In this document: one piece after another, positions 37,058-46,711 of the stretch
How positions within the stretch are numbered: position 1 is the first letter of the stretch
How the letters are laid out: each line of letters begins with the position of its first letter
Assembly: GCA_010015655.1 (NCBI GenBank)
Contig: ML976722.1
Span: 62,001-126,000, forward strand
Reading direction: 5' to 3'
Source: Bimuria novae-zelandiae CBS 107.79
Lineage: Eukaryota; Ascomycota; Dothideomycetes; Pleosporales; Didymosphaeriaceae
Length of the DNA: 64,000 nt
Made by a program: the position numbers and the translations under genes
Notes under the pieces: generated by a model
The model's input: the letters and a program-made list of their open reading frames with translations, nothing else
Told to the model about the DNA's origin: nothing
The model's database searches: none

Positions 37058-37890
37058 CTTCAACGAAGATATAGCACTCGGATGATGCGAAATATGAGGT
37101 TCTCTTTCTGGAGTGTACCGAGGGTAAGTTGGGGATGACTCCGCAGGGATGTGTGATGATAGAGTATATATAGATGCGGCAAGGTCGACCCTTTCTGCCT
37201 GAATGAAGATTCCAAACTTTCTCTTCTTCGTATAAAAGCACGTATCTTCTTCTCTTTCACTTGTGTAGATGTGCTCTCGCACTGAGAAGTCCTTGCGGAG
37301 ATTTCCTTGCTCTTACTCAGCGCTTTTCCACCGCGGGGTAAAGTGTTGGTTAATAGAGCGTGTCTTTTGTGTCGGCCGCTTCAAGAAGGCTTTCAGGTGT
37401 CCAGTTTGAATTCCGCTACAATTTCAGTACGCAAGAAACACGAGATATCGAAACTGCACCGAGGTAGACAAATGTGCAGGCGTAGAGGCTGACATCGTGC
37501 ATCGGAGGCCGGGCACATATGCCGGATCGGGAATAGGCGTGATTGGTCGGGCAGGTGCGACTACGCTAGTGTAGGTGTGGGCTCACGGTTCTACTGTAAA
37601 CACCTCATTTTCTTCTCCTACGTATCACAAAGCTATGCATGGTTCAGAAATTGCGCGAATTCTTCCGTCAGAGAAAATGCGCGCTGGTCTATCCAAATGC
37701 AGCCATTGAGAGATTCACTCCAAGACATGGATCTACACCAAGAGATGGTGGCTGATCGTCAATTTGGTAGGCGTTATCGCACTGCATATGCGGGAGTACA
37801 CTGCGAGTAAGAGCAGGGGTTCGAACAGATATATGAGACTTTGACCCCGTCCTCGATTCTCCACGACGTCTGCGTCCACACATCTCCAAG
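37058..37890. other. Divergent promoter region FSH / alpha-beta hydrolase
   Basis: About 830 bp between divergent starts, with no recognised gene. Small open frames (37307-37492, 37577-37810) lack features. Confidence 0.4.
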
Positions 37891-38901
37891 ATGCGCTCTA
37901 TCGCTTGTCTCGCACTGGCGGCGTCAACAGCCCTATGCCAAACCGTAATCCCCCCCAGCCCATGGAACTACACCTACCCATGGCCCGTCCATTACCACAA
38001 CCTAACCTCGCAACGCCTCAACCTCTCAATGGCCTACATGGACGTCGCCCCCAGCAGTAACTCCGCCACATCCAACACAACCACCGCACCCACCATCGTC
38101 CTCCTCCACGGCAAAAACTTCTGCGGCGCCACCTGGGCAGACTCCGCACGCCGCCTCTCCGCGCGCGGCCACCGCGTCCTCATCCCCGACCAAATCGGCT
38201 TCTGCAAGTCCTCCAAGCCCACAACCTACCAATTCTCGCTCCAACAACTCGCCTACAACACAAACTCTCTCCTCGCCTCACTGAACATCACCTCGGCTAA
38301 GATCCTCGGCCACTCCATGGGCGGCATGCTAGCGACGCGCTTTGCACTCATGTACCCCACCCTAACCTCCCACTTGATCTTGACAAACCCAATCGGCCTC
38401 GAAGACTGGAAAGCGCTAGGCGTCCCGTGGCGACCCATCGAGCTCTCCTACGCAGACGAGTTAAAGGCGAATTACACCAGTATACGGCGGTACCAACAAG
38501 CCACTTACTACGTCAACACGTGGAAGCCTGAATACGACGAGTGGGTCAACATGCTGGTGTCGCTGTACCAGCTCCCCGACGAAGGGGCGGCGTTCGCGTA
38601 CGACATGGCGCTCACGACGGATATGGTGCTCACGCAGCCGGTGGTGTACGAGTTCCCGCTCGTGAAGGCGAAGACGTTGGTTATGATTGGCACGAGGGAT
38701 AATACGGCGATTGGCAAGGCGTGGAGTCCGCCGGAGGTGCAGGCGAAGTTGGGCAATTACTCGGTGCTGGGGAAGCAGACGGCGGAGAGGATTCCGGGGG
38801 CGGAGCTGGTTGAGTTTGGGGACTTGGGACATAGTCCGCAGGTGCAGGATAGCGAGACTTATCATGCGGCATTGTTTGAGTGGTTGGATAGGGTGGGGTG
38901 A
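37891..38901 (+). CDS. Secreted alpha/beta hydrolase
   Basis: Single exon, 336 aa. It starts with a signal peptide (MRSIACLALAASTALC). The fold is clear: oxyanion strand IVLLHGKNFCGATW, nucleophile elbow GHSMGG (about residue 147), acid in MIGTRDNTA and His in FGDLGHSPQ. Several N-glycosylation sites (NYT, NLT, NLS, NIT) fit an extracellular enzyme. Similar proteins include fungal and bacterial epoxide-hydrolase- or haloperoxidase-like enzymes; the substrate cannot be told from sequence. Codon use is GC-rich in the first two thirds. No intron is apparent. Confidence 0.82.
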   Translation: MRSIACLALAASTALCQTVIPPSPWNYTYPWPVHYHNLTSQRLNLSMAYMDVAPSSNSATSNTTTAPTIVLLHGKNFCGATWADSARRLSARGHRVLIPDQIGFCKSSKPTTYQFSLQQLAYNTNSLLASLNITSAKILGHSMGGMLATRFALMYPTLTSHLILTNPIGLEDWKALGVPWRPIELSYADELKANYTSIRRYQQATYYVNTWKPEYDEWVNMLVSLYQLPDEGAAFAYDMALTTDMVLTQPVVYEFPLVKAKTLVMIGTRDNTAIGKAWSPPEVQAKLGNYSVLGKQTAERIPGAELVEFGDLGHSPQVQDSETYHAALFEWLDRVG

Positions 38902-39185
38902 GTGTAACTGCTGCGGCGGAGGTGTAAATGGTGAGCTTCAATGGAGCATCACATGGTTGTTATGGTGTAAAAGCAAGTGTCATCCAGATTTCGTCCGACA
39001 GCCTAGTTTTCTATGATGCATTATAGCCCGCTAGCCATTCCAGCAGGGGAAAACGTACGTGAACAAATCGCCGGCGCCACCACATGCCACAATTTAGATC
39101 CGCCAACGCCCGCTAACAGCAGTCCATGCAAGCATCTAGAACGCTCCTCTCTCTCTATTCAGACACCCCTCGCAAGCAATGTAGC

Positions 39186-40526
39186 TCATTTGATCTCGTC
39201 GAGCTTCCGGAGCATGGCATCGACCTCCCTGACGAGGGCTTTGCGCCTCATCCTAGCATCCTGGTCGCCCTCCACCTCGACGCCATCTGTTTTAAGCAAA
39301 ACCTGGCCCATGAGGGTCTCGGTGAGCTTGGTGTACTCGTACTGCCGCTTCGCCTTGTCTGCGGGCGGGTTCTGCATGAAGGCGTCGCACAACGGAACGT
39401 ACTCGTCGTGGAACTTGGACGCTAGCGCGTCGAGCTTGCCCATCGGCGTCTGTGGCGTCGCTGCACCGGAAGCAGGTGCCGACTTTGCAGCGGGCTTCGG
39501 GCCTTGGAAGGTAGACGGGATAGGGAGATACTCGGCGCCTGTAGGGACCGCATTGGAGTAGGCGAGGCCTGGCGTGTTGGTGTCGGCCGGGGCATTCTTC
39601 TTCTTCTTCTTGCTCTTCTTGCCGCCGCGCGTCCGTGACTTCTTCTTGCCCCCGGGTGTGTTCACGCCGGAGTCCACGTCGCTCTCCGTTTCATCCTCTT
39701 CATCTTCGCCATCGCTCCAGGCTCGCGGCGTCGTGGACTCTGCACCTGGGGCCAAGCTGCCCGTCGCCGTCTCGCCGACCGAGCACAGAATCTCGCTGCC
39801 ACCACCGTCGCCGCGCAGGCCTTCCTCGCGCGCTGTGCGCTCGTCGTGCTTCAGGTTCTTGCCCTTGTGGAACAGGCGTATCCGGCGTGGGTCGTCCACG
39901 CCCAGCTTCTTCGCCGCCGCCTGCCGCACCGTGCCGATCTTCAGCTCGCCGTCTCGTATACTCTGCGCGGCGAAGTGTGTCGGGTACTTGGTGCCGTCCT
40001 TCTTGAACACCAGCACGTCGGTCGAGCGTTGCGGGACCTTGTCGTCCCAGTCGACAATCCCCGGCCGCGACGAGCTCCGGTTGCGTGCCTCTTGATTCTT
40101 CAGGTCGGCGGAAGTGATGTATGAGTAGTCGGAGTCGGACACTTCTCCCGCGTTGGGAGAGTTGCTCGGGCGCCCGAACGGAGAGAAGCGACCGCCCCAG
40201 CCAGAGCCGCCGGTGCCGCGCGAGAACCACGCCATGGTCAGGAAGACAGTCGCGAGGACGATGCCAAGGAGAGTGAGGTATGCGGGATCGTCGAAGCGGG
40301 GGTTCGTAACAAGGTCGATGATATCTGCGAGGCCACCTTCACGAGCAATGTATGATATGCGCGACAGGATATCCGTGGGTGGTTGTTGAGTGTGTGGTGC
40401 AGCGTTGGTGCCGAGATTGGGGTGGTGCACGAGAAAATTGAAAGACTTCTTCAAGTCCTCGAACCGATCTGTAAACGACGCCACGGTGAATGTACAGAGG
40501 GGCAGAGGCCCGCACCCAAGAGACAA
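39186..40526 (-). CDS. BAG-domain Hsp70 co-chaperone with membrane segment
   Basis: Likely regulator of Hsp70 nucleotide exchange, tail or membrane linked as in yeast Snl1. The frame shows a hydrophobic span (YLTLLGIVLATVFLTMAWF), then a ubiquitin-like region (DVLVFKKDGTKYPTHF to RIRLFHKGKNL), an acidic and Lys-rich linker (KKKSRTRGGKKSKKKKK) and a C-terminal BAG domain (about the last 90 residues, LDALASKFHDEYVPLCDAF to REVDAMLRKLDEIK). The 5' end is not resolved: the frame is open upstream without an ATG, and there is an acceptor-like TTTACAG just before 40468. At least one upstream coding exon is therefore likely; 40526 is only the edge I can support. Confidence 0.75.
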   Translation of the reverse strand: MSLGCGPLPLCTFTVASFTDRFEDLKKSFNFLVHHPNLGTNAAPHTQQPPTDILSRISYIAREGGLADIIDLVTNPRFDDPAYLTLLGIVLATVFLTMAWFSRGTGGSGWGGRFSPFGRPSNSPNAGEVSDSDYSYITSADLKNQEARNRSSSRPGIVDWDDKVPQRSTDVLVFKKDGTKYPTHFAAQSIRDGELKIGTVRQAAAKKLGVDDPRRIRLFHKGKNLKHDERTAREEGLRGDGGGSEILCSVGETATGSLAPGAESTTPRAWSDGEDEEDETESDVDSGVNTPGGKKKSRTRGGKKSKKKKKNAPADTNTPGLAYSNAVPTGAEYLPIPSTFQGPKPAAKSAPASGAATPQTPMGKLDALASKFHDEYVPLCDAFMQNPPADKAKRQYEYTKLTETLMGQVLLKTDGVEVEGDQDARMRRKALVREVDAMLRKLDEIK

Positions 40527-41297
40527 GTCCTCACACGACGTAAGCGCACAGAAGCTGCTAGTGCCTGCGCGTAGATTGGTCAGGCTGGGGTGGGCCGCAT
40601 GGAAGTCGTCGAGGGTGGTGGAGAGGCAGCCTGACGTAGGTCGACTCGCGCTGCTTAGTCATCCAGCAGGTTGCGCTTATCGCCGCGAGTCATGCACCAT
40701 TGTTCTTTCGCCTCCACCATGAGTGATCAGCCATCGACCTTTCGTTTTGGCTTAATATCGAGCTGTGCAGGTGCAGTTGGGTCATGTGCTGATAAAGCTC
40801 TAGATATTGCTCGTAGCGGAATACGATCTCTCTATCTGTTCTAGCTATGTCTTGGCACAGCTGTGGTTCTGCTCAAACGCAATATTTATATCCTGATACT
40901 ATTATTATCAGAAGCTACCGATCACGACGGTTAGTGAACAAGCACCAAGCTGTTTCAAAACGTAACATGTACCACGAGAAACAGTCGTCCTTTCAGCTCC
41001 TGACACGATTTACGAAATCAGAGACACACCTTTATAGGCTCCTCGTGTTCTGAGCGAATCGAGCAACACAACGACCCTCGTATCCAGCCCATCGAATAAC
41101 ACAACATTGCAACGCCCTTCCGTTTCGCCGTTAGAGTTGCCCGACTATGATTTCACTCAGTCCACTTCAGCTCATGGTTCGTATTCCACATTATATATCC
41201 CCACCACCCCTATCCTTCATCTTTCAGCACCCACGCCCTCTCAATCCTCAGTCTCCTTAACGTCCCACTTCTAAACTCACATTGTTAATCCGCAACA
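40527..41297. other. Intergenic region, may hold the 5' exon of the BAG gene
   Basis: About 770 bp. The minus-strand frame continues to about 40655 before a stop, so the missing first exon of the BAG gene is probably here. The rest is the upstream region of the cysteine-rich gene. Confidence 0.35.
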
Positions 41298-41927
41298 ATG
41301 CACTACCTCCCTCTTTTAACCCTCTCCACCCTCACACTCGCCCAATACTACCACCCCTCACCACCACCGCCCTACCCAACCCCCACACCCTCCTCCTCTA
41401 TCCCACCCCCGCGCTACACAATCCCCTGCACCGTCAGCAACGATGCGCCCTGCCCCACAAACTGGTTCTGCACCCCGACCATGCCGCCTCCAACAGAAAC
41501 CTCCATCCCTTGGGGCGGTCTCTGCATCGACCGTCCCACGCCGCCTATTGTGACGCCTTGCGGTAAGGTCCCCACCCGTGACTAGGAAGCGTGCTTCAAA
41601 ACATTGAATGCTTCGAATGATTGGATGAGTGAACGATACCTATGGTAGATTGAAAAGTCGCACACAGTACTAACATCCATTCCAGTAATGGGCGACGACA
41701 CACCCTGCCTCCCGTCCTCGCGGTGCACACCAACCATGGTGCAGCCCACAGACACCGCGCTGCCGTGGGGTGGACAATGCATTGAAGGGCCACCACCAGT
41801 GTCGACGCCACCTAGCACGTCCACCTGTGAGCCACCGGTGCCGACGGGGAAGCCGTGTCGGGTGGATAGGCAGTGTCGGTGGTGGAGTGGGGAGAAATGT
41901 GTGCGCGGACGGTGTGCAGCGAGTTGA
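41298..41927 (+). CDS. Secreted proline- and cysteine-rich modular protein
   Basis: No named family recognised. Exons 41298-41562 and 41686-41927 give 168 aa. The intron (123 bp) ends GTACTAACATCCATTCCAG. A signal peptide (MHYLPLLTLSTLTLA) is followed by a Pro-rich stretch and then cysteine modules. Module 1 runs C-x6-PC-x4-FC-x15-WGGLCI; module 2 repeats it (PCLPSSRC, then PWGGQCI). A third, shorter Cys cluster ends the protein (KPCRVDRQCRWWSGEKCVRG). Modules 1 and 2 share CTPTM and the TxxPWGGxCI close. This suggests an internal duplication and a cell-wall or apoplastic role, which is inference. Confidence 0.7.
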
Positions 41928-42282
41928 AAAGTTGAAAAGCAAGAAATATTCGAACCTTGGAAGTGCTGCAGAATGTAATTAGGATTATGCACACCATGCT
42001 TGTAGTAAAAATTCCGTTTGTACCTATGGTAAATATACGTAGGCGTGGAATCTACTGTGAAATCTTGCCGATGGAAGGTTCTACTCACTTGGGGTTTTTT
42101 GGGTAGGGTGAAGTGCTGCGGGAAGACGTCGAGTGGGTGGATAGAACGCTGGTTTTACCGGACAAGTTGTACCCAGGTACCCGACACCGTGTTGTATTTA
42201 ATGGAGTTTTAGTGCTGAGGGACGGAGTCGTGGTTAGCTGTTGAGTCACATAGCTCTCGTCAAGTAGCCTCAAGTTATACCG
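41928..42282. other. Intergenic region, nothing recognised
   Basis: About 355 bp between the cysteine-rich gene and the tandem duplication. No supported gene. Confidence 0.3.
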
Positions 42283-42622
42283 GGACCCACCTAAGCACGC
42301 ACAATGTCTAAGCACGTGCGAAGCACTGAGTTTACCCTGGATTAGGTGTTTTTTTTACTGTGACTCGTGGTGGTGCAGTCAGGCTCTTACAATCTGTTCC
42401 ACTGTGAGCGTCGCGATTTTTGCTGTGGAGCTGTTGGAACCACATCTTGTCTTACCAGGACCCACCTAGGCACACACTGTCTAAGTACGTGCGAAGCACT
42501 GAGTTTACCCTAGACTATTAGGTGTGTTTTGACCGTGGCTCGCGGTGTGGAGTGCGTACAGTGCAGCTCTTAGAACCTGTTCGAATGTTTTGCCTCACGA
42601 TTTTTGCTGTGAACCACGGAAC
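42283..42622 (+). repeat. Tandem duplication (about 165 bp unit) upstream of the PLA2-like gene
   Basis: A segment starting GGACCCACCTA occurs at 42283-42443 and again at 42458-42622, with scattered differences. Shared blocks include ACGTGCGAAGCACTGAGTTT and ACGATTTTTGCTGTG (CGATTTTTGCTGTG in the first copy). It lies 260-600 bp before the next ATG, so it could duplicate promoter elements. Confidence 0.75.
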
Positions 42623-42881
42623 CGGATCGCCTTCAACTATGGATACTCCACATGCCAGAACCACCACGCCTAAAAACGAGATTACCATACTTTGGTTCAC
42701 GACTAGTCGTACCGTCGATGGCGAAATCGAATTTACGTTCACGAGTATAAAATACCTGCGTACATCCCCCTCTTCGCTCCTCCATCATCGAACACCTCGT
42801 CCGCTTCGAACACCCCTTCGACGCCAAAGATATCGTGCTCAAAACCTCACCTTCGACCCCCCTTTAACAACTTCAAGCAAG

Positions 42882-43670
42882 ATGAAGTTCACCCTCGCCC
42901 GGGTTACCCTCCCCCTCCTGGCGGCCCTCGTGCCAGCCGTCCTCGCCGCCCCGGTGGCAAACCTAACGACTCGGGCATTGCCCACGCCCTACGCAGCCCC
43001 CCACGGCTTCGACCACTGGGCGAACATCCCGCCCAAGCCCCTCGACACCCACGTCCCGCCGCCCACCAACACCTACGGCAACACATACCCGCAGGAAATC
43101 TCGCGCCTCTCCTTCCAGCTCACCGCCGAGGAGTTCATGGACGCCCGCTCGCGCCGGCTCCTCCCTGACGCAGACTGGGACTCCGTCGGCTGCGACCTCA
43201 ACCCCGTGGGTTTCAACTTCGAAGCCGCGTGCCGCCGCCGCGAATTCGCGCTCCGCAACTTCAAGAAGCTCGGCCTGCTCGACTACGTCGAGGGCCCGAG
43301 CATCTACGCCGACAGACTCAAACCCCACATAGAGCAAAAGTTCAAGGGCGGCATGTACGCCCAGTGTCTCGTGCACGACCAGCCGAAAGTCTGCCGCAGC
43401 GTCGCGGACTTGTACTATATGACCATCGAGAAGTTCGGCGTCGACACAGCATACGTCGTGCTGAAGGGGGATGGAAGAGTGCAGGGCCAGATCGCCAAAG
43501 TAACGCCAAACCACGAGGTGTGGGCGGATAACTTTGTAGCCGACAAGGAGGGTGGGACTTATGAGGGGTTGCGCCATTTGCCGCATAACACGCATAAGCA
43601 TCCTTTCTTGTATGAGAAATTGCGTATTGAGGATTTCGGACCAAACGGATCACCGCCTCCAGCCCAGTAA
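42882..43670 (+). CDS. Secreted phospholipase A2-like protein with altered catalytic pair
   Basis: 262 aa, single exon, with a signal peptide (MKFTLARVTLPLLAALVPAVLA). The region around residues 99-170 matches the bacterial/fungal PLA2 family (PF09056 type): GCDLNPVGFNFEAAC, FALRNFKK, IEQKFKGGMYAQC and VCRSVADLYYMTIEKFG. In active members the Cys is followed by x-R-His-Asp-Phe; here the same place reads C-R-R-R-E-F, so the catalytic His is Arg120 and the Asp is Glu121 (codons CGC and GAA at 43239-43244). The protein is probably inactive as a lipase, or works differently. The frame is open upstream to 42522, but the signal peptide marks the start. Confidence 0.75.
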   Translation: MKFTLARVTLPLLAALVPAVLAAPVANLTTRALPTPYAAPHGFDHWANIPPKPLDTHVPPPTNTYGNTYPQEISRLSFQLTAEEFMDARSRRLLPDADWDSVGCDLNPVGFNFEAACRRREFALRNFKKLGLLDYVEGPSIYADRLKPHIEQKFKGGMYAQCLVHDQPKVCRSVADLYYMTIEKFGVDTAYVVLKGDGRVQGQIAKVTPNHEVWADNFVADKEGGTYEGLRHLPHNTHKHPFLYEKLRIEDFGPNGSPPPAQ

Positions 43671-43879
43671 GAGAATGGAGTTTTGCGGTTTTCTTTGCTT
43701 GGGGATATGTATATGAGTCATGTGTTTGCTTTCGCTGGTATAGCAACGTGGGCGCCTAGCTTTTCTTTTGGTGTTGTTAGCAATGCGACGCAATGTATTC
43801 GCTTCCACCACAAGTGTACTTCACCAACTCTGGTAGCGAGGAGAAAAATGTCGCTATGAATACTGAAGTCGGTATACGC
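43671..43879. other. Convergent 3' spacer
   Basis: About 210 bp between opposing stop codons; nothing recognised. Confidence 0.3.
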
Positions 43880-45940
43880 TCATGACTTCTCGTGTGCCTC
43901 GATATTTGCCAACCCACTCCCCTGCCTCCCCAACCCACTCTTCCTCCCCTTCAGCGACGGACTCCTGCTCCCCTCACTACACGCCGACGCCGTGCTCTCC
44001 CCCCTCTTCCTCTCCTTCCCCTCCACCTCCTCCCTCACCCTTTTTAGCACCTCCACCCCGCCTTCCATCCGCCCCATTTTCGCCACTAACACCGTATTCT
44101 CCCTCTGCAGCACGCCCAACTGCTCCTTCAGTACTTTGATCTCCTGCTCGGCTAACTCGGCCCTCTGCTTATACTCCTCCCGCTCGCGCTGCGCTTTCTG
44201 GAGACTCTTCTTATCCGCCTCCTTCTGTTGTTTTGCGAGCAACTTCCTCGTCTCGCGCTCCCTCCTTTGCTCTAATTTCTCCACCTCCTTCGCAAACTTC
44301 TCCTCCTGCTTCTTCTTCTCTCTATGATGTTTTTCCTTTGCCTTCTCGAGCTCGCGCGCGCTTTTGGAGTCGTTTTTCTCACCCGAGGTCGCGGCTTTTG
44401 AGCGCCCAGCGTCCAGTTTTTGTTCGAGTTTGGCCCGCTTTTCTTCAATCTTTTGGAGTTCGCGGGTGTGCCGCTCTTGGAGGTGGGTGGATGAGCGCGA
44501 GGGACCGGGGAACGGGATGGATGCGTCGGAGAGGGTTGAGAGGGGCGGGGAGACAGGGAGGCTTTCGGAAGCGGTGTTGTAGCGCTCTGCTGAGACGAAG
44601 GAGTCGAGTGAGGAGGAGGATGTTGTGGAGGAAGATCGAGAGTCTGTTCGGTGGAGGGAGTTGAGTACTTGGGACAGTGCGGGGTCGGTTTGGTCGGTTG
44701 TATTTGAGACTGTATTTTCAACTTCGACGGTTCGTTGCGAGGGTTGCCGCACGAAGGAGGGCCGATCGGCGATACTTGTCCCTACGCCGGCTAATATGCC
44801 GTTGTTCTCTGCTATTGATAATGGACGTTGCCGGTCCATGGACGGTCTTAAGTTGACTTGTGCGGGTTGTTGATCTTGTAAGTCTGAGGACTGTGAAGAC
44901 TTATCGTTCCGCGTGGGGAAGTCTTCTTCTGCACATGCCCAATTTAGGAATTTTGCTGCGTCTTGGACGATGCTCGCGGGTGTGCTTCGCTCGACCATGA
45001 ATCGTGGTATACCACCTCCAGGGTCGCTTCTTGTTATCATTATCCACTCTACTGGGTTCGTTTCTGGGTCGTCATCGTCTGCGTGTTCTTTCCTCTCGAT
45101 GTTATCGGGTTTCGCATTTGGGTTTACGAGCGGAATCTCCCGAATCAATTCGACGGACTCGTATTGTCCACGCACCATGCCGTCTCGCGGCGGCGCACCC
45201 GGATGCGAGACTGGTATTGACACAACCATGAAATGCCGAGGCATGACATCGCCGACTTTCGAATCGTTGCTCAAGCAGTTTGAAGAGGTAATGAGGAGGG
45301 TTATGAATTCGCGCGGCGCGGTCGGACCGGGAAACTGTGCGGATAGCTGGTAGACTGCATACAATGTCAGCGCAAACGCTCCTCATAGACTGAGCGACGA
45401 CCTGCCTTCCAGGTTCCCAATCCCGTCCACAGTAATATCCTCCAACCTCTGGTCTCCACCAATTCCCCTCACATTCCCCTCTCCCGGCCCGCCTTGCACC
45501 TCGAGACTCGCCGGGAACTCTCTTTGCATGGCCTTCTTCCACTTCGCAAATGACAGTCCCTCGTGTACGCTTGTCCGCGCAAACCACGCTCCATGTCTAT
45601 CGTGCCCCGCCATCTTGAACACGCTGATGCCCGTCGCCGCTTCCTTTACCCCAAGCTTCACCGGCTTCCCCCACGCCTTGTGTAGCCCCTCATGCTCCTT
45701 GAATGCCGGTCTCCGCACCTTCGACACGGTGACATCTGCCGCGCACCTCGCGCCATTCGCGTCGTCGCGCGCGCGTTTCGAAGATTCGAAGGGTGTGCCA
45801 TTGGGCGGTGGCGGTATGGAATTCGCTATAAGCTCGGCTTTGGCGAGGATATCTGGAAGGAACGATTTCAAGTCGTCGACAGGGACATCCGCAAAGTCCT
45901 TGGGGCGGAGGCACTCCAGCGCCTGATGCAGCTCATTCAT
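43880..45940 (-). CDS. DUF3074-type (START-like) protein with coiled-coil tail
   Basis: Function unknown. Exons 45940-45406 and 45354-43880 give 669 aa. The N-terminal 300 residues match the fungal DUF3074 family (KMAGHDRHGAWFARTSVHEG, LEVYQLSAQFPGPTAPREF, PRHFMVVSIPVSHPG, PRFMVERSTPASIVQDA), a fold related to START lipid-binding domains. A Ser-rich linker follows, then a long charged coiled coil (Lys/Glu-rich, roughly residues 460-620). The 51 bp intron is GC-AG: the donor reads AAG|GCAGGT, and only this donor keeps the conserved LEVYQLSAQFPG frame; the nearby GT donor gives the wrong phase. Confidence 0.8.
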
Positions 45941-46711
45941 GCTTCGATTTGCTGCGGACTATAATTATGGGGTAGCGAGGCGTGGCTGCTAAGCGTTGAG
46001 GGTTTGTGTCAGAGCTGGTGAAGCTGCCGACGCGCTGGATTTATGTAGGTGGTGCGTTAAGTGTGGTGCTAGGTTCTCCGATGTATCCGCAGCCCTGCGA
46101 CGCCGAGAACTGCCAGATTCCACACCACAAAACCTAAGCAATTGTTTCAAGAAGCTTGCATGGCAGGTACTTCACATGGCCTGCGGACGAATGAGTAATC
46201 GTGAATGAAGAATATACGCAAGGGTACAAATGAACGAGAACGAGGCTCGCACGACCATGTTGTAGCAAGTCCCCGAGACACGACGAGGGACGTTGGTTGG
46301 ACGTCATACTGACAAGGGTGGCCTCGCCAAGCACGTGGGGCAGCAAGGTCCACCTCCGGACCCTGGCCCGCCAGCGACGCCACAGATATTATAATCATGG
46401 GCAGTTCGGCCTGAGTCGTTTGCCGTGCCGGGTCCGGCGTTGGAAATGGTCCGTTGGAGATACTCTGCGGACGACAACCGGTCCGCGATCTTAACTTCGT
46501 ACCACCCAGGCAAGCTTCACGGAGTTAAGGCGTCATTGCCACTTATTCACCTCATTGAAACAGAACAGGTTCAAACGCAGATGATTCTAACGCAACGAGA
46601 GGGGTATCAATCTTGATGGCAGAGCAGATAATGTTACAGAATGTGTCTATAGGTGACAAACGATACGAGTGCTGATCAAATCCAACCACCAGTGTATGCA
46701 ATCTCCATCTA
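45941..46711. other. Intergenic region, nothing recognised
   Basis: About 770 bp upstream of the DUF3074 gene and downstream of the acyltransferase gene. The small open frames show no features; no supported gene. Confidence 0.35.
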
